Below, one piece after another: positions 55,827-64,000 of a DNA stretch of 64,000 nt (positions are counted from its first letter, which is position 1; each line of letters starts with the position of its first letter). The notes beneath the pieces were generated by a model, which saw only the letters and a list, made by a program, of their open reading frames with translations, had not been told where the DNA came from and did not search any database. The translations under genes and the position numbers were made by a program. Origin of the DNA: Paragorgia papillata (Eukaryota; Cnidaria; Anthozoa; Scleralcyonacea; Coralliidae); NCBI GenBank assembly GCA_035771165.1, contig JAWNZC010000179.1, positions 2,353,501 to 2,417,500 on the forward strand, written 5' to 3'.

Positions 55827-55989
55827 ACAAGGTGTTACGGACTAGATTCTTGTATAAACTACAGTTTCAAAAATCTTTTACGTAAAAATACGAAGTACAT
55901 GCATATTTAGATACACATGTTTTTATCCTTCTATGTTCAAACATCGTGAGGTCCTATTGTCAAAAAGATAAAATGTACACTTTTCTTCA

Positions 55990-56331
55990 CTACTTGAAGC
56001 AAGTCCCTTTTGGTCCTTTCGTGTCATCTTCTTCGACACTAACTACCTTAGTGTCATCGTCCACGTTCATCCAATTGGTGTTATAAGGACTGTTACAGGA
56101 ATCACACATTGGAATAATGTGAACAGCTTTCCCCAATCCATAGATCTTGACGTGACCACCACCTGTTGGTGACTCACGACACGCATTGATTTGGCAGTAT
56201 CGAGGCCACGGTTTACCTGATTTCGACAACCAGTACCGCTTCCAAGAGTCGGGAGAACCTGTTGGCGAACAGGCACTAGTTCCTTCAATATTTTTAACTT
56301 TGTCGGAGGAATCAAGCTCTAGAGTGGCCAT
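55990..56331 (-). CDS. Small Cys/His-motif protein, paralogue 2
   Basis: 113 residues, about two thirds identical to paralogue 1 by eye, one residue longer near position 27. Cys21, Cys46, Cys51 (CQINAC), His60, Cys76, Cys79 (IIPMCDSCN) and Cys111 are all kept. Acceptor-like TTTTTTACTTCATAG precedes the ATG by one base, as in paralogue 1. The half-MITE beginning at 56449 sits in the presumed upstream intron. The AATAAA at 55821-55826 (minus) is placed like that of paralogue 1. Since the open frame and every Cys/His survive after duplication, it is probably a working gene. Confidence 0.8.
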   Translation of the reverse strand: MATLELDSSDKVKNIEGTSACSPTGSPDSWKRYWLSKSGKPWPRYCQINACRESPTGGGHVKIYGLGKAVHIIPMCDSCNSPYNTNWMNVDDDTKVVSVEEDDTKGPKGTCFK

Positions 56332-56579
56332 TCTATGAAGTAAAAAAGACGAAATCTCAACATTTCAAGCTCTTTTGTTAGACAATTTAAATATTTAACT
56401 GCACCTTTAGCTCAAAGAAAAGTTTTCTAAATTCAAAAATCTAGCCTTAAAGTGCCTATGAAACGAAAATTAAGTTTGCTTTATTTGAAAGAACACTTAA
56501 AATTATAGAGTAACATCTTTTGCAGTTTTTCGTTTCCTTGTTTTTCTTGCTTAATCAACATGCAACTGCCTAAATAGTC

Positions 56580-56815
56580 TTTACGTTTTTTTTTCTTCTC
56601 TTCTCTTCTCTTCTCTTCTCTCCTCTCCTCTTTTCTTTTCTTATCTTCTCTTCTCTTCTCTTCCCTTCCCTTCTCTTCTCTCCTCTCCTCCTCTTCTCTC
56701 CTCTTCTATCCTCTCCTCTCCTCTCCTCTCCTCTCCTCTCCTCTCCTCTCCTCTCCTCTCCTCTCCTCTCCTCTCCTCTCCTCTCCTCTCCTCTCCTCTC
56801 CTCTCCTCTCTTCTC
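56580..56815. repeat. TCTCC/TTCTC pyrimidine microsatellite
   Basis: CTCTCCTCTC runs flanked by TTCTCTTCTC. The unit 1 equivalent at 44310-44353 is only about 45 bp, so this array expanded in unit 2. Confidence 0.95.
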
Positions 56816-57559
56816 AAATGCATTTTCACAGAACCGTTGTTGTGATGACAACACCAATAATATGATTACCTACAAAAGCTCTTAAATGTGTTTCGTTTCG
56901 CTTTCACTTTCGAAATTGGAATGTAAGAATTAAGTCACGAAGACTATCAAGCTAAACTTCACATTTCCTCTTTTTAGCATCCAATTTTCCACACCGTTTT
57001 TATTGCTTATTATTTGATTAAACGACGGCTGGTAAGAAATTGTTCTGTTTAATATGTATTAATTGTTCTGAGAAATAGTTCACTTTACTGAGAAATGACT
57101 AATATTCTTGGAATCGTTATAAGTAATAGATAAAGCATGCATGAGCAGCGATCTGTACCTGCAAGCGAGCCAGCCGTAGTATAAATCAGATACAGATCGA
57201 CTGTGAATGCTTTATCGTACTTATCAAATGGACGCATCTAAATAGGCATGTTTTCAAACTATTTTTCAAGTTGGAGTGATTTTAGCTAAGTAAATTGAGG
57301 AAAAAGTTTATGTAAATCAGGACAAATCTGTATGCGATTTACAGATATTCATTAAATATTCATTTCTTTTGAATTTTCTTCATGAATTTTTAAAGAATTT
57401 GATAAGAGGAGATATACTCATATAGCACAATTACATTACTCTAATGTTACTGCATGGTTAAAGTAATTAACGAAATATTAGATTACTGCATTAGTAAAAT
57501 TATATTATATATAGTAACTTAGGTTAGATATACTGCCGAAACAGAGAACGTAGGAATCT

Positions 57560-57587
57560 AACGTTTCGAGCGAAGGCCCTTCGTCAG
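57560..57587 (-). ncRNA. Hammerhead-like motif at the Penelope 3' end
   Basis: Minus strand reads CTGACGA, AGGGCCTTCGCTC, GAAAC, GTT. The core is intact except the cleavage triplet would be GTT. UCU before and AGA after can pair as stem I. Confidence 0.5.
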
Positions 57588-57898
57588 AGAGAAACGTAAA
57601 GAGTGTAAACAAACAATCAGCTTATATACGAAAGGTGATCATGTGACCAAAAATAAGCCAATCAGATAAAACTGACAATAACAAATTGATGATGAGATGC
57701 GAAAAATTAGCCAATCAAAGAAAAATAACAATAACAAATAGATAATGAGATGCGAAAGACATTTGCTATTCACATCGTCGATGAGTAAAAAGGAGGGGGT
57801 GTAAAGAGGATGAGCGAGAGTAAAAATAGATAAACTAATAAAGTGAAAACGCTGTTGATGTCCGCCCTTGCTGAACAGAAACAACATCTTCAGAGGTG

Positions 57899-58111
57899 TT
57901 AAATAAAAGAAAAACGTTCGTTGAGTCCGTGAGGATGAATGGTACCAATTTTGAAAATGAGACGCTTTTCTAGTCTTTTGCGGCTGATATTACCGCCAGA
58001 AATGGGTGAGATGGCACGAACTTTCATGTCTGAAATACAATGGTTGGTACTATTAAAATGTCGGGCAACAGGCTTGTCAACATCATTGTTCCTCACGGAA
58101 CGAAGTTTCAC
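57899..58111 (-). pseudogene. Penelope GIY-YIG endonuclease C-terminal fragment
   Basis: Encodes VARHFNSTNHCISDMKV, RLEKRLIFKIGTIHPHGLNE and stops after RFSFI. The HFN...H...DM and the KIGTxxPxGLNE tail are typical of Penelope-like retroelement endonucleases. The catalytic GIY-YIG part and RT are missing. Just upstream is a Cys-containing remnant (CCMLYI) read in another frame, pointing to a frameshift. Confidence 0.8.
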
Positions 58112-58633
58112 CGATGTAAAGCATGCAACATTTATTGCAAGAAATACAGTAAATGATGTAACTCAGTAAATGATGTGACTCATTCATTGGTGAATCCTAG
58201 TACTATAGTCTAATTCCTTCACGATATAGCTTCAGTGTACATTGTCCATCAACAAATTGCACTTATATATACTCAACAAGAGAAAAGTCGTATAATTTTA
58301 CGAAGTATATTTACGAAGTATAGATGTACCAATTTCGAGAAAGGACTCTGAGCCTTCCTGCAAAAGAGAGCATCAATAAAATTTGTATTTGAACGAACGC
58401 TTGCTCGTAAATAACGCAGATATATATGTATAAGGCCTAATAAATTATGGAACCGATTACACGACTTACTGACTCATTTGATTAGTATCGTACTGTGGTT
58501 TTGAAACTCGTAGAAGAATTGGCCGGTTTAGTTTAGATACCACAATGCTGTAACATTGATTCAAATACCAAGAGAAGTTTCCTGACATGCATGAGCTAGC
58601 TGCATGGGGACAGTACGGTGGTCACACTTCACT

Positions 58634-58662
58634 CTGACGAAGGGCTCCGCTCCGAACGTCAG
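58634..58662 (+). pseudogene. Same hammerhead-like motif, core broken (unit 2)
   Basis: CTGACGA and GGGCTCCGCTC are kept, but the GAAAC core reads CGAAC, so cleavage would not be expected. Confidence 0.5.
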
Positions 58663-58727
58663 TTTTCCGTTATCAAAAACCTCGGCAGTTAACAAGCTTT
58701 TCACTTTGCTCTATCTAAAGCCCTAAT

Positions 58728-58944
58728 CAAACGAGAACGCAAGTCATCGCAAGTTGGCAGTCACGCTATCTCAACCAGCCGCTCTGAATAATTTCCCGAA
58801 AATATTATGTACCGTGACAAAGTTCAAACTTGTTTAAAACACTCATGAAACCTTTATTTTGTTAATTTGGGTGTTCGAACGACCGCCACAGAAATTTGTG
58901 ACCGCCAACTTGCGATGACTTGCGTTCTCGTTTGATTAGGGCTT
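58728..58944. mobile_element. Harbinger-like MITE (family A) copy 3
   Basis: Full-length, AGCCCTAATCAAACGAGAAC and mirror. Unit 1 has unrelated 30 bp (AACACTGCCTAGGCAGCACT...) here instead. Confidence 0.85.
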
Positions 58945-59689
58945 TACACAGTGTGAAACAAAATTGCTCCTTTCTGTTTAGGACATTTGAAACTGTTATG
59001 TTTATATTAATCATGCACGTGCGGAATCATCTTCACTAAACCGTGGTCAGGTATGATATATAGACAACAAGTTTTTTCAGCTTAGAGTTATTGAAGCTTC
59101 TTCAATTCTTGCTATATATAATGTTAACAAGATATCGTAAGTTAATACCGAGAAAAACTCAAAGCCCTAGACGGGACTCAAACTCACAAACAATATACTA
59201 CTTATCGTTCCGAAGCCATTATAGTTAAGAGAAGTTAAGTAATATATAACAGAAGTTTGGTAGACGTTCGTCAAGCTTGAATAGTCATGCAGAAAATGTT
59301 TCTGAACCAAAGATAGGCATGAAAGTTTGTTGGGTTGCATGAAATCTTCTGACTATAATGACTATATAGTTAGACGCTGTAACCATTGAGCAACTGTTAT
59401 TCTGAGGTTTGAATCGAAAGCTAACTGAAAACAAAATCAGTCATAAATTATGTGCTTCCTAAGTAGTAGCGTGTTTGGATATGAGACGTATAGTTAAAGT
59501 GACGTTAAAGGTAAGTGATGAGCATAAGTCTAAAATGCAATCTTGTAACAGACGTTTGGCAGACGTTCGATCGTCAAGCTCGGATATTCAGAAAATCTTT
59601 CTGACCCCAAACAAGGATCCAACCTGTATAGAAGGCTCCTAATAACAGTTAGACGCTCTAACCATCGACCTACTGCCATATCGACTATT

Positions 59690-59905
59690 AAGCCCTAATC
59701 AAACGAGAACGCAAGTCATCGCAAGTTGGCAGTCACGCTATCTCAGCCAGCCGCTCTGAATAGTTTCCCGAAAATATCATGTACCGTGACAAAGTTAAAA
59801 CTTATTTAAAACACTCATGAAACCTTTATTTTGTTAATTTGGGTGTTCAAACGACCGCCACAGAAATTCTGACTGCCAACTTGCGATCTCGTTTGATTAG
59901 GGCTT
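59690..59905. mobile_element. Harbinger-like MITE (family A) copy 4
   Basis: Flanked by TTA on both sides; the equivalent site in unit 1 reads GACTATTAGGGCTT once. The right arm has lost about 13 bp (GATGACTTGCGTT). Confidence 0.88.
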
Positions 59906-60579
59906 TAGGGCTTGAACGGAGAGCTAAAAATTGCATATTCAGTCATATATGTGTTTCCCAAGCGGTAGCATTTGCATGCATATATGAAAGTAAGTGGTAC
60001 GCTTGTAACAAAAATTTAGTAAACGTTTGCTAAACTCGAATACGCGCCAGAAAATGTTTCTGAGCCCAAGACATTGTTCGAACCTAATGACCGGTTAGAT
60101 CTACAAGGACAAATATCGTTAAAAAAGATCAACACTTCTTACCTTGAAAATTAACGGCAACTTTGAGTTGAAATGTCCAGCACAAACAGTCAACTTCTCT
60201 GAGGCGGGATCGGTGAACACTATAATACAACTGACCACGAACTCTTCAATTTATACCCTCGCAGCAGAGCACGCCCTTAGCCTTACGTAAGGGAAATTCT
60301 CATATGTTATTCGTGATGACGCTTGCAAAAATAAGCCAGCATGGCCATATATGGAGACTTTTCTTTGTGTTTCTTGAAAAACCATCAGTTTCTTTTTAAA
60401 ATAGAATCCGGTCTAGAGTAGTTTGGATGTCAAAAATAAAACACTAAAATAGTGATGCAGAAAACATGTTCATGTAGAACGTCAAATCACCACGTGGACC
60501 AAACACTGGTTTCTCTACTGGGTGCAGTCCATATATGGAGATCTTTATTTCATGAATGACGAATCAAAAGTGAAACTTA

Positions 60580-61384
60580 AAGTGTCACTATGATGAAAAA
60601 TCGTCAGTCTTTTTTTTATCTTATCATAAAGTAGATTTAAAATGAGGATGAACGGCGTTTGTGGTTTGTAAATATCTCATCTCGTTCAAGAGATATTCAC
60701 GTTTTTGAAATATGCAAATTAGATGACTGATGACGTCATTTTCTCCAAACGAGCGAAATGAAAATCGTAAAATTAGGAATATCTCTAGAAATAAACAATA
60801 GAAAGTGCTCAAATTTTGCATGCTTATAGTATTAAATAAAATATGTTTCACTGTGGAACTTTAGTTGTTTTCTTTGAAACTACTGGTTCCTGGCCCCTCC
60901 AATGATAAAATTAAATTTGCTTATTTATCAGCAATCAAGTAGCGTTTACTCCAGCGAATAAAAGTGAAGAATAGGGCTTATGTAGGCATTGTAATTCAAA
61001 CGTTTAAATATTTCTATTTTTAAACAATGAGGCAAAAATGATAATTCCCTTATTAAGGTTTAGAGTAACCTGAGAGCATGCGCGTACCATGGCAATCACA
61101 AAAGTTCCACAGAGAAGTGTATTTTATTGGATACTATAAGCATACAAAGTGTAAGCACGTTCTATTGTTTATTTCCACAGATATTCCTTATTTTACGATT
61201 CTCATTTCGCTCGTTTGGAGTAAATGATGTCATCAGCCATAAATTTGCATATTTCCAAAACGTGAATATCTCTTGAACGAGATGAGATATTGACAAACCA
61301 CAAACGCCGTTCACCATCATTTTAGATGTACTTTATGATAAGATAAAAAAGAAGACTGACGATTTTTTCATCATAGTGACACTT
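60580..61384. mobile_element. 805-bp TA-flanked palindromic MITE
   Basis: AAGTGTCACTATGATGAAAA and exact mirror, flanked by TA, inserted in the 150-bp repeat. The empty site GAAACTTAAAAATATAG is readable at 49191 in unit 1. Arms run inward through ATATCTC...GTTCAAGAGATATTC. Confidence 0.92.
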
Positions 61385-61533
61385 TAAAAATATAGAATCT
61401 TATATGAAACAAGGGAAAGTCCCTGCATATTTTGTCAGAGAAACCCACGTGGTACCAAACACTTGTTCCACTACTGGATGCAGTCCATATAATTATAAAA
61501 ATAAACCTCCCACAAATCTCTTAATTCTATTCA

Positions 61534-61539
61534 TTTATT
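61534..61539 (-). promoter_or_regulatory. Poly(A) signal, paralogue 3
   Basis: AATAAA on the minus strand about 130 nt past the stop codon. Confidence 0.5.
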
Positions 61540-61669
61540 TTTAATACAAGTATTATAAAGACTAGTTTTTTGTATTAAACTACAGTTGAAAAAAATATTT
61601 TACGCAAAAAAAAAATAACAAGTACATGTATTGGTTCATGTATAATTACATAGACATGTTTTTTCATTA

Positions 61670-62014
61670 TTAGCTAAAGTAGCAAATCCCTTCCGGCCCT
61701 GTCGTATCGTTTTTCTCGACACTAACTGCCATAGCGTTCTGGTTCACGAGCATCCAATCGCTGTTATCAGGATGATTGCAGGAATCGCAAAGTGGAATAA
61801 TGTACACTGTCCCCGGCATTCCCCAAATCTTCACGTGAGCGCCATCTTCTGGTGGGTCGCCACACCCATTTTTTTGGCAGTTATTTGGCCACTGTCGACC
61901 TGATTTCAACAACCAGTAGTCCTTCCAAGAGTCTGGAGAACCTCTTGGAGAACAGACGCTCGTGCCTTCAATGTTTTTAACTTTATCGGAAGAGTCAAGC
62001 ACTTGTTTGACCAT
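61670..62014 (-). CDS. Small Cys/His-motif protein, paralogue 3
   Basis: 114 residues from the ATG at 62012-62014, chosen by alignment (MVKQVLDSSDKVKNIEG against MATLELDSSDKVKNIEG). The frame stays open 21 codons further upstream, but that part crosses the acceptor-like TATATAATAG and is not shared, so it is intron. Cys21, Cys46, Cys51 (CQKNGC), His60 (DGAH), Cys76, Cys79 (IIPLCDSCN) and Cys111 are kept. The terminal residues are YFS instead of [YF]K. It is the most diverged copy, matching the divergence of unit 3. Confidence 0.78.
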   Translation of the reverse strand: MVKQVLDSSDKVKNIEGTSVCSPRGSPDSWKDYWLLKSGRQWPNNCQKNGCGDPPEDGAHVKIWGMPGTVYIIPLCDSCNHPDNSDWMLVNQNAMAVSVEKNDTTGPEGICYFS

Positions 62015-62237
62015 TCTATTATATAGAAAAAATAAGCAATACCTTGTTATATAAACAAAATCTTTTTCTAAATTCAAAAATGTAGCCTTAATGTTATATG
62101 TATTAATTATGAAATTATATCATTTTAACTAATTCTCTTTGCAAACCTAGTTAGGGTATCTAACCGGTCATTAGAAGGTTGCAGATATGATCTATGTCAA
62201 GAGCTCAGAATCATTTTCTAAATACTAGAACTTTCAG

Positions 62238-62525
62238 GGGAGCACGGATGGCGTGTGCTGTTAGCGCGCTGCCTCTCACCAAAAGTTAAGCCCGGTTAGA
62301 CGGGGTTAGTACTTGGATGGGTGACCGCTTGGGAATGACCCCGTTGTCGAGCAGGAAACTAATGCGAGTAGAGTTGTAGTTGATCTCTCCTGTGCTTCGA
62401 GGGTTTTTCGCCGGTTTTCCTCCCTTCGCAAAATCAACACTTACATCATGGTAGTCATGTTCAATTGGGGCATTTCGCTCTGTTTGACCACCAGTTGCTA
62501 TAGGCAATAAAGTCATTAAATCTTG
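62238..62525 (+). mobile_element. 5S rRNA-derived SINE
   Basis: AAGTTAAGCCCGGTTAGACG, TTAGTACTTGGATGGGTGAC, CGCTTGGGAATGACCCCGTT, then the body and the tail GACCACCAGTTGCTATAGGC-AATAAAG. Collinear with the minus-strand copy at 13449-13720. Confidence 0.87.
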
Positions 62526-63289
62526 ATGAACATTTGCCAAACGTCTGTTTGATCACACTGCAAACGTACCGCTTGTAATGACAAGAAATATTATGCCTCA
62601 CTTGTAAATTGTTCGATCAGAAAATCTAGATTTATTCCATTCCGTGTCACGCCATATCCATCAGCTCCATTCTGCCGAATGATATCCCGTTCTATCCTAT
62701 TCTATCCCATTCTATCTAGCTCAATCCCATTTCTACCACATAACCAAAAATTACCATCATTTGTCTTTTATATACCTAAATTGTCTTTTCTTTTATCTTC
62801 AAATATATATTTTCACGGAACAGTTGTTCTAATGACCACATCAATTATACAGAATTACAAAAATGGGTTTTGGTTAACTTTCACTTTCGAAGTTAGAGTG
62901 TGGAAAGTCACGAAAACCATTGAGCTGAACTTCACATTTCCTCCCTTTAACATTCACGAACTTTCCGAACCGTTTTCATTGCCTTAAAAGGCCCTATTAT
63001 TTGATTCTCACGTTCATGATTGAACGACTGCTGGCAAGAAATTGTTTTGTTTATGTATTCATCGTTCTGAGAAATAGTCTACTTTACTGAGAAATGACTG
63101 TTTATTCTTGGAATCTTCACACGTGCACATACAAAGAGAGATTAAATTTAACACACTCCATGCATGTAATTAATACATTTAAATCATTCAGATAATGTTA
63201 CTGGTTAAGTAACGAAACTACAGTAAACTATATATTATATATAGTTTTTGTAACTCATTCACTGATGGATCCTGCTGGTTTTAATTCCT

Positions 63290-63590
63290 AAAGTCGATGT
63301 TACACGATGCAATGATTTGTGAAACTGTGTCGCAAAGCCAGTATTGCATGCGCGACAGATTTCAAAACAGATTGCAACGTGTAACGTACGCCTCCTCGTT
63401 TTATGAACCTGTGCCGCTTTCCATTGCGAGACAGGTCTCACAAATCGTTGCGCGCACGAAGTTGAAGTGCATCCTACTTTGGTGAAACCGGAAGCGACAC
63501 AGGTTCATAAACAAGGGGGTGCTACACGTTGCAATCTGTCTTGAAACCTGTCTCACACGGGTTTCGCGAAACATTGCATCGTGTGACAGC
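63290..63590. mobile_element. Palindromic MITE in unit 3
   Basis: GTCGATGTTACACGATGCAA and mirror TTGCATCGTGTGACAGCG; inner arms AGATTGCAACGTGTA. It interrupts sequence matching 46750-46780 in unit 1. Confidence 0.78.
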
Positions 63591-64000
63591 GTCGTAATTC
63601 ACGATAGCTTCAATATGCATTGCCGACCAACAAATTGCACTACCCAACAAGAAAAGGCCGTATTATTATACGAACTAGCCTATATACGAAGTAGATATAC
63701 CAATTTGAAGAAAAGACTCTGTCACTGAGCCTTCCTGCAAAAGAGAGCATCGATTTGTATTTGCACGAATACTTAATGTTCGTAAATGGCACACCTATAT
63801 ATGTACTGTATAAGGCCTAATAAAGGAACCGATTACACGAGGCGAGTTGGCCCGGGTAACCAGAGATTGACTCGTTTGATTAGTATCGTACTGTGGTTTT
63901 GAAACTCGCATAAACTAAATTTGCAAAGACGAATTGGCCGGTTTAGTTTAGATGCCACAATGCTGTAACATTGATTCAAATACCAAGAGAAGTTTCCTGA

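Larger units (their letters stand above)
57516..58175 (-). mobile_element. 5'-truncated Penelope-like element
   Basis: Present in unit 2 only; unit 1 joins TTATATTATATATA to GACTCATTC near 46715. On the minus strand it runs from a GIY-YIG fragment through about 300 bp of non-coding DNA to a hammerhead-like end. Confidence 0.8.
51745..61500. repeat. Segmental duplication unit 2
   Basis: Paralogous to unit 1 along its length. Specific insertions: LINE fragment (53560-54563), palindrome (55027-55752), Penelope fragment (57516-58175), two family A MITEs and the 805-bp palindromic MITE. Confidence 0.9.
61500..64000. repeat. Segmental duplication unit 3 (more diverged, runs off the window)
   Basis: Carries the third small gene, the block at 62790-63000 matching 44340-44560, and 63600-64000 matching 46790-47170. 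It lacks the 36.8-39.5-kb part. Confidence 0.85.

Noticed and set aside
62015..62077. N-terminal extension of small gene 3
   Set aside because: Crosses a splice-acceptor-like tract and is not shared with the other two paralogues.
62270..62335. Possible 5S rRNA gene
   Set aside because: Only the promoter-containing half matches 5S rRNA, and it is fused to a SINE body shared with other copies.

Overview
The window is nuclear DNA from an invertebrate animal: AT-rich, intron-rich and dense with non-autonomous transposons. Several repeat families (termini like CCTCGTACCCAGGG and CCCTGCGAGCAGAGCC, Penelope-type ends, tRNA- and 5S-derived SINEs) look like those I associate with anthozoan cnidarians (coral or sea anemone). 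That assignment is an inference and has not been checked by search.

Region 1-32.4 kb is one large gene on the minus strand, an adenylate kinase 5-like gene. I rebuilt 14 coding exons with consistent splice sites and reading frame, from a 20-codon start exon at 32271-32330 down to 1065. They give 834 codons. The final short exon lies beyond the left edge. The protein begins with a Dpy-30/RII-alpha-like helix and then carries three complete adenylate kinase modules. Each module is built from exons of exactly 164, 114 and 192 nt, so the modules arose by exon-block duplication. One intron uses a GC donor, fixed by frame. The introns carry long microsatellites (CCACTA, TACTG, AGGTAG, GAAGT, TGTAG, GTC/GTT), foldback MITEs, SINEs and a pair of inverted repeats flanking exon 6. 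Some transposons sit 15-18 bp from splice donors.

Region 28.7-36.8 kb is intron 1 and 5' flank of that gene plus intergenic DNA. It holds a GC-rich block with a 40-bp tandem repeat, a tandemly duplicated tRNA-derived SINE, and several MITEs with visible target-site duplications.

Region 36.8-64 kb is a tandem segmental array of about two and a half units. Each unit carries one small intron-containing gene on the minus strand (40376-40714, 55990-56331, 61670-62014) for a 112-114-residue protein of a family I cannot name. It has an invariant C-x4-C, H, C-x2-C-N pattern that looks like a zinc-binding treble-clef fold. Shared flanking DNA lets the units serve as before/after pairs for transposon insertions: a 1.66-kb TA-flanked element only in unit 1, and a Penelope fragment, a LINE fragment and an 805-bp palindromic MITE only in unit 2. 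No prokaryotic feature, CRISPR array, functional tRNA or rRNA gene was found.
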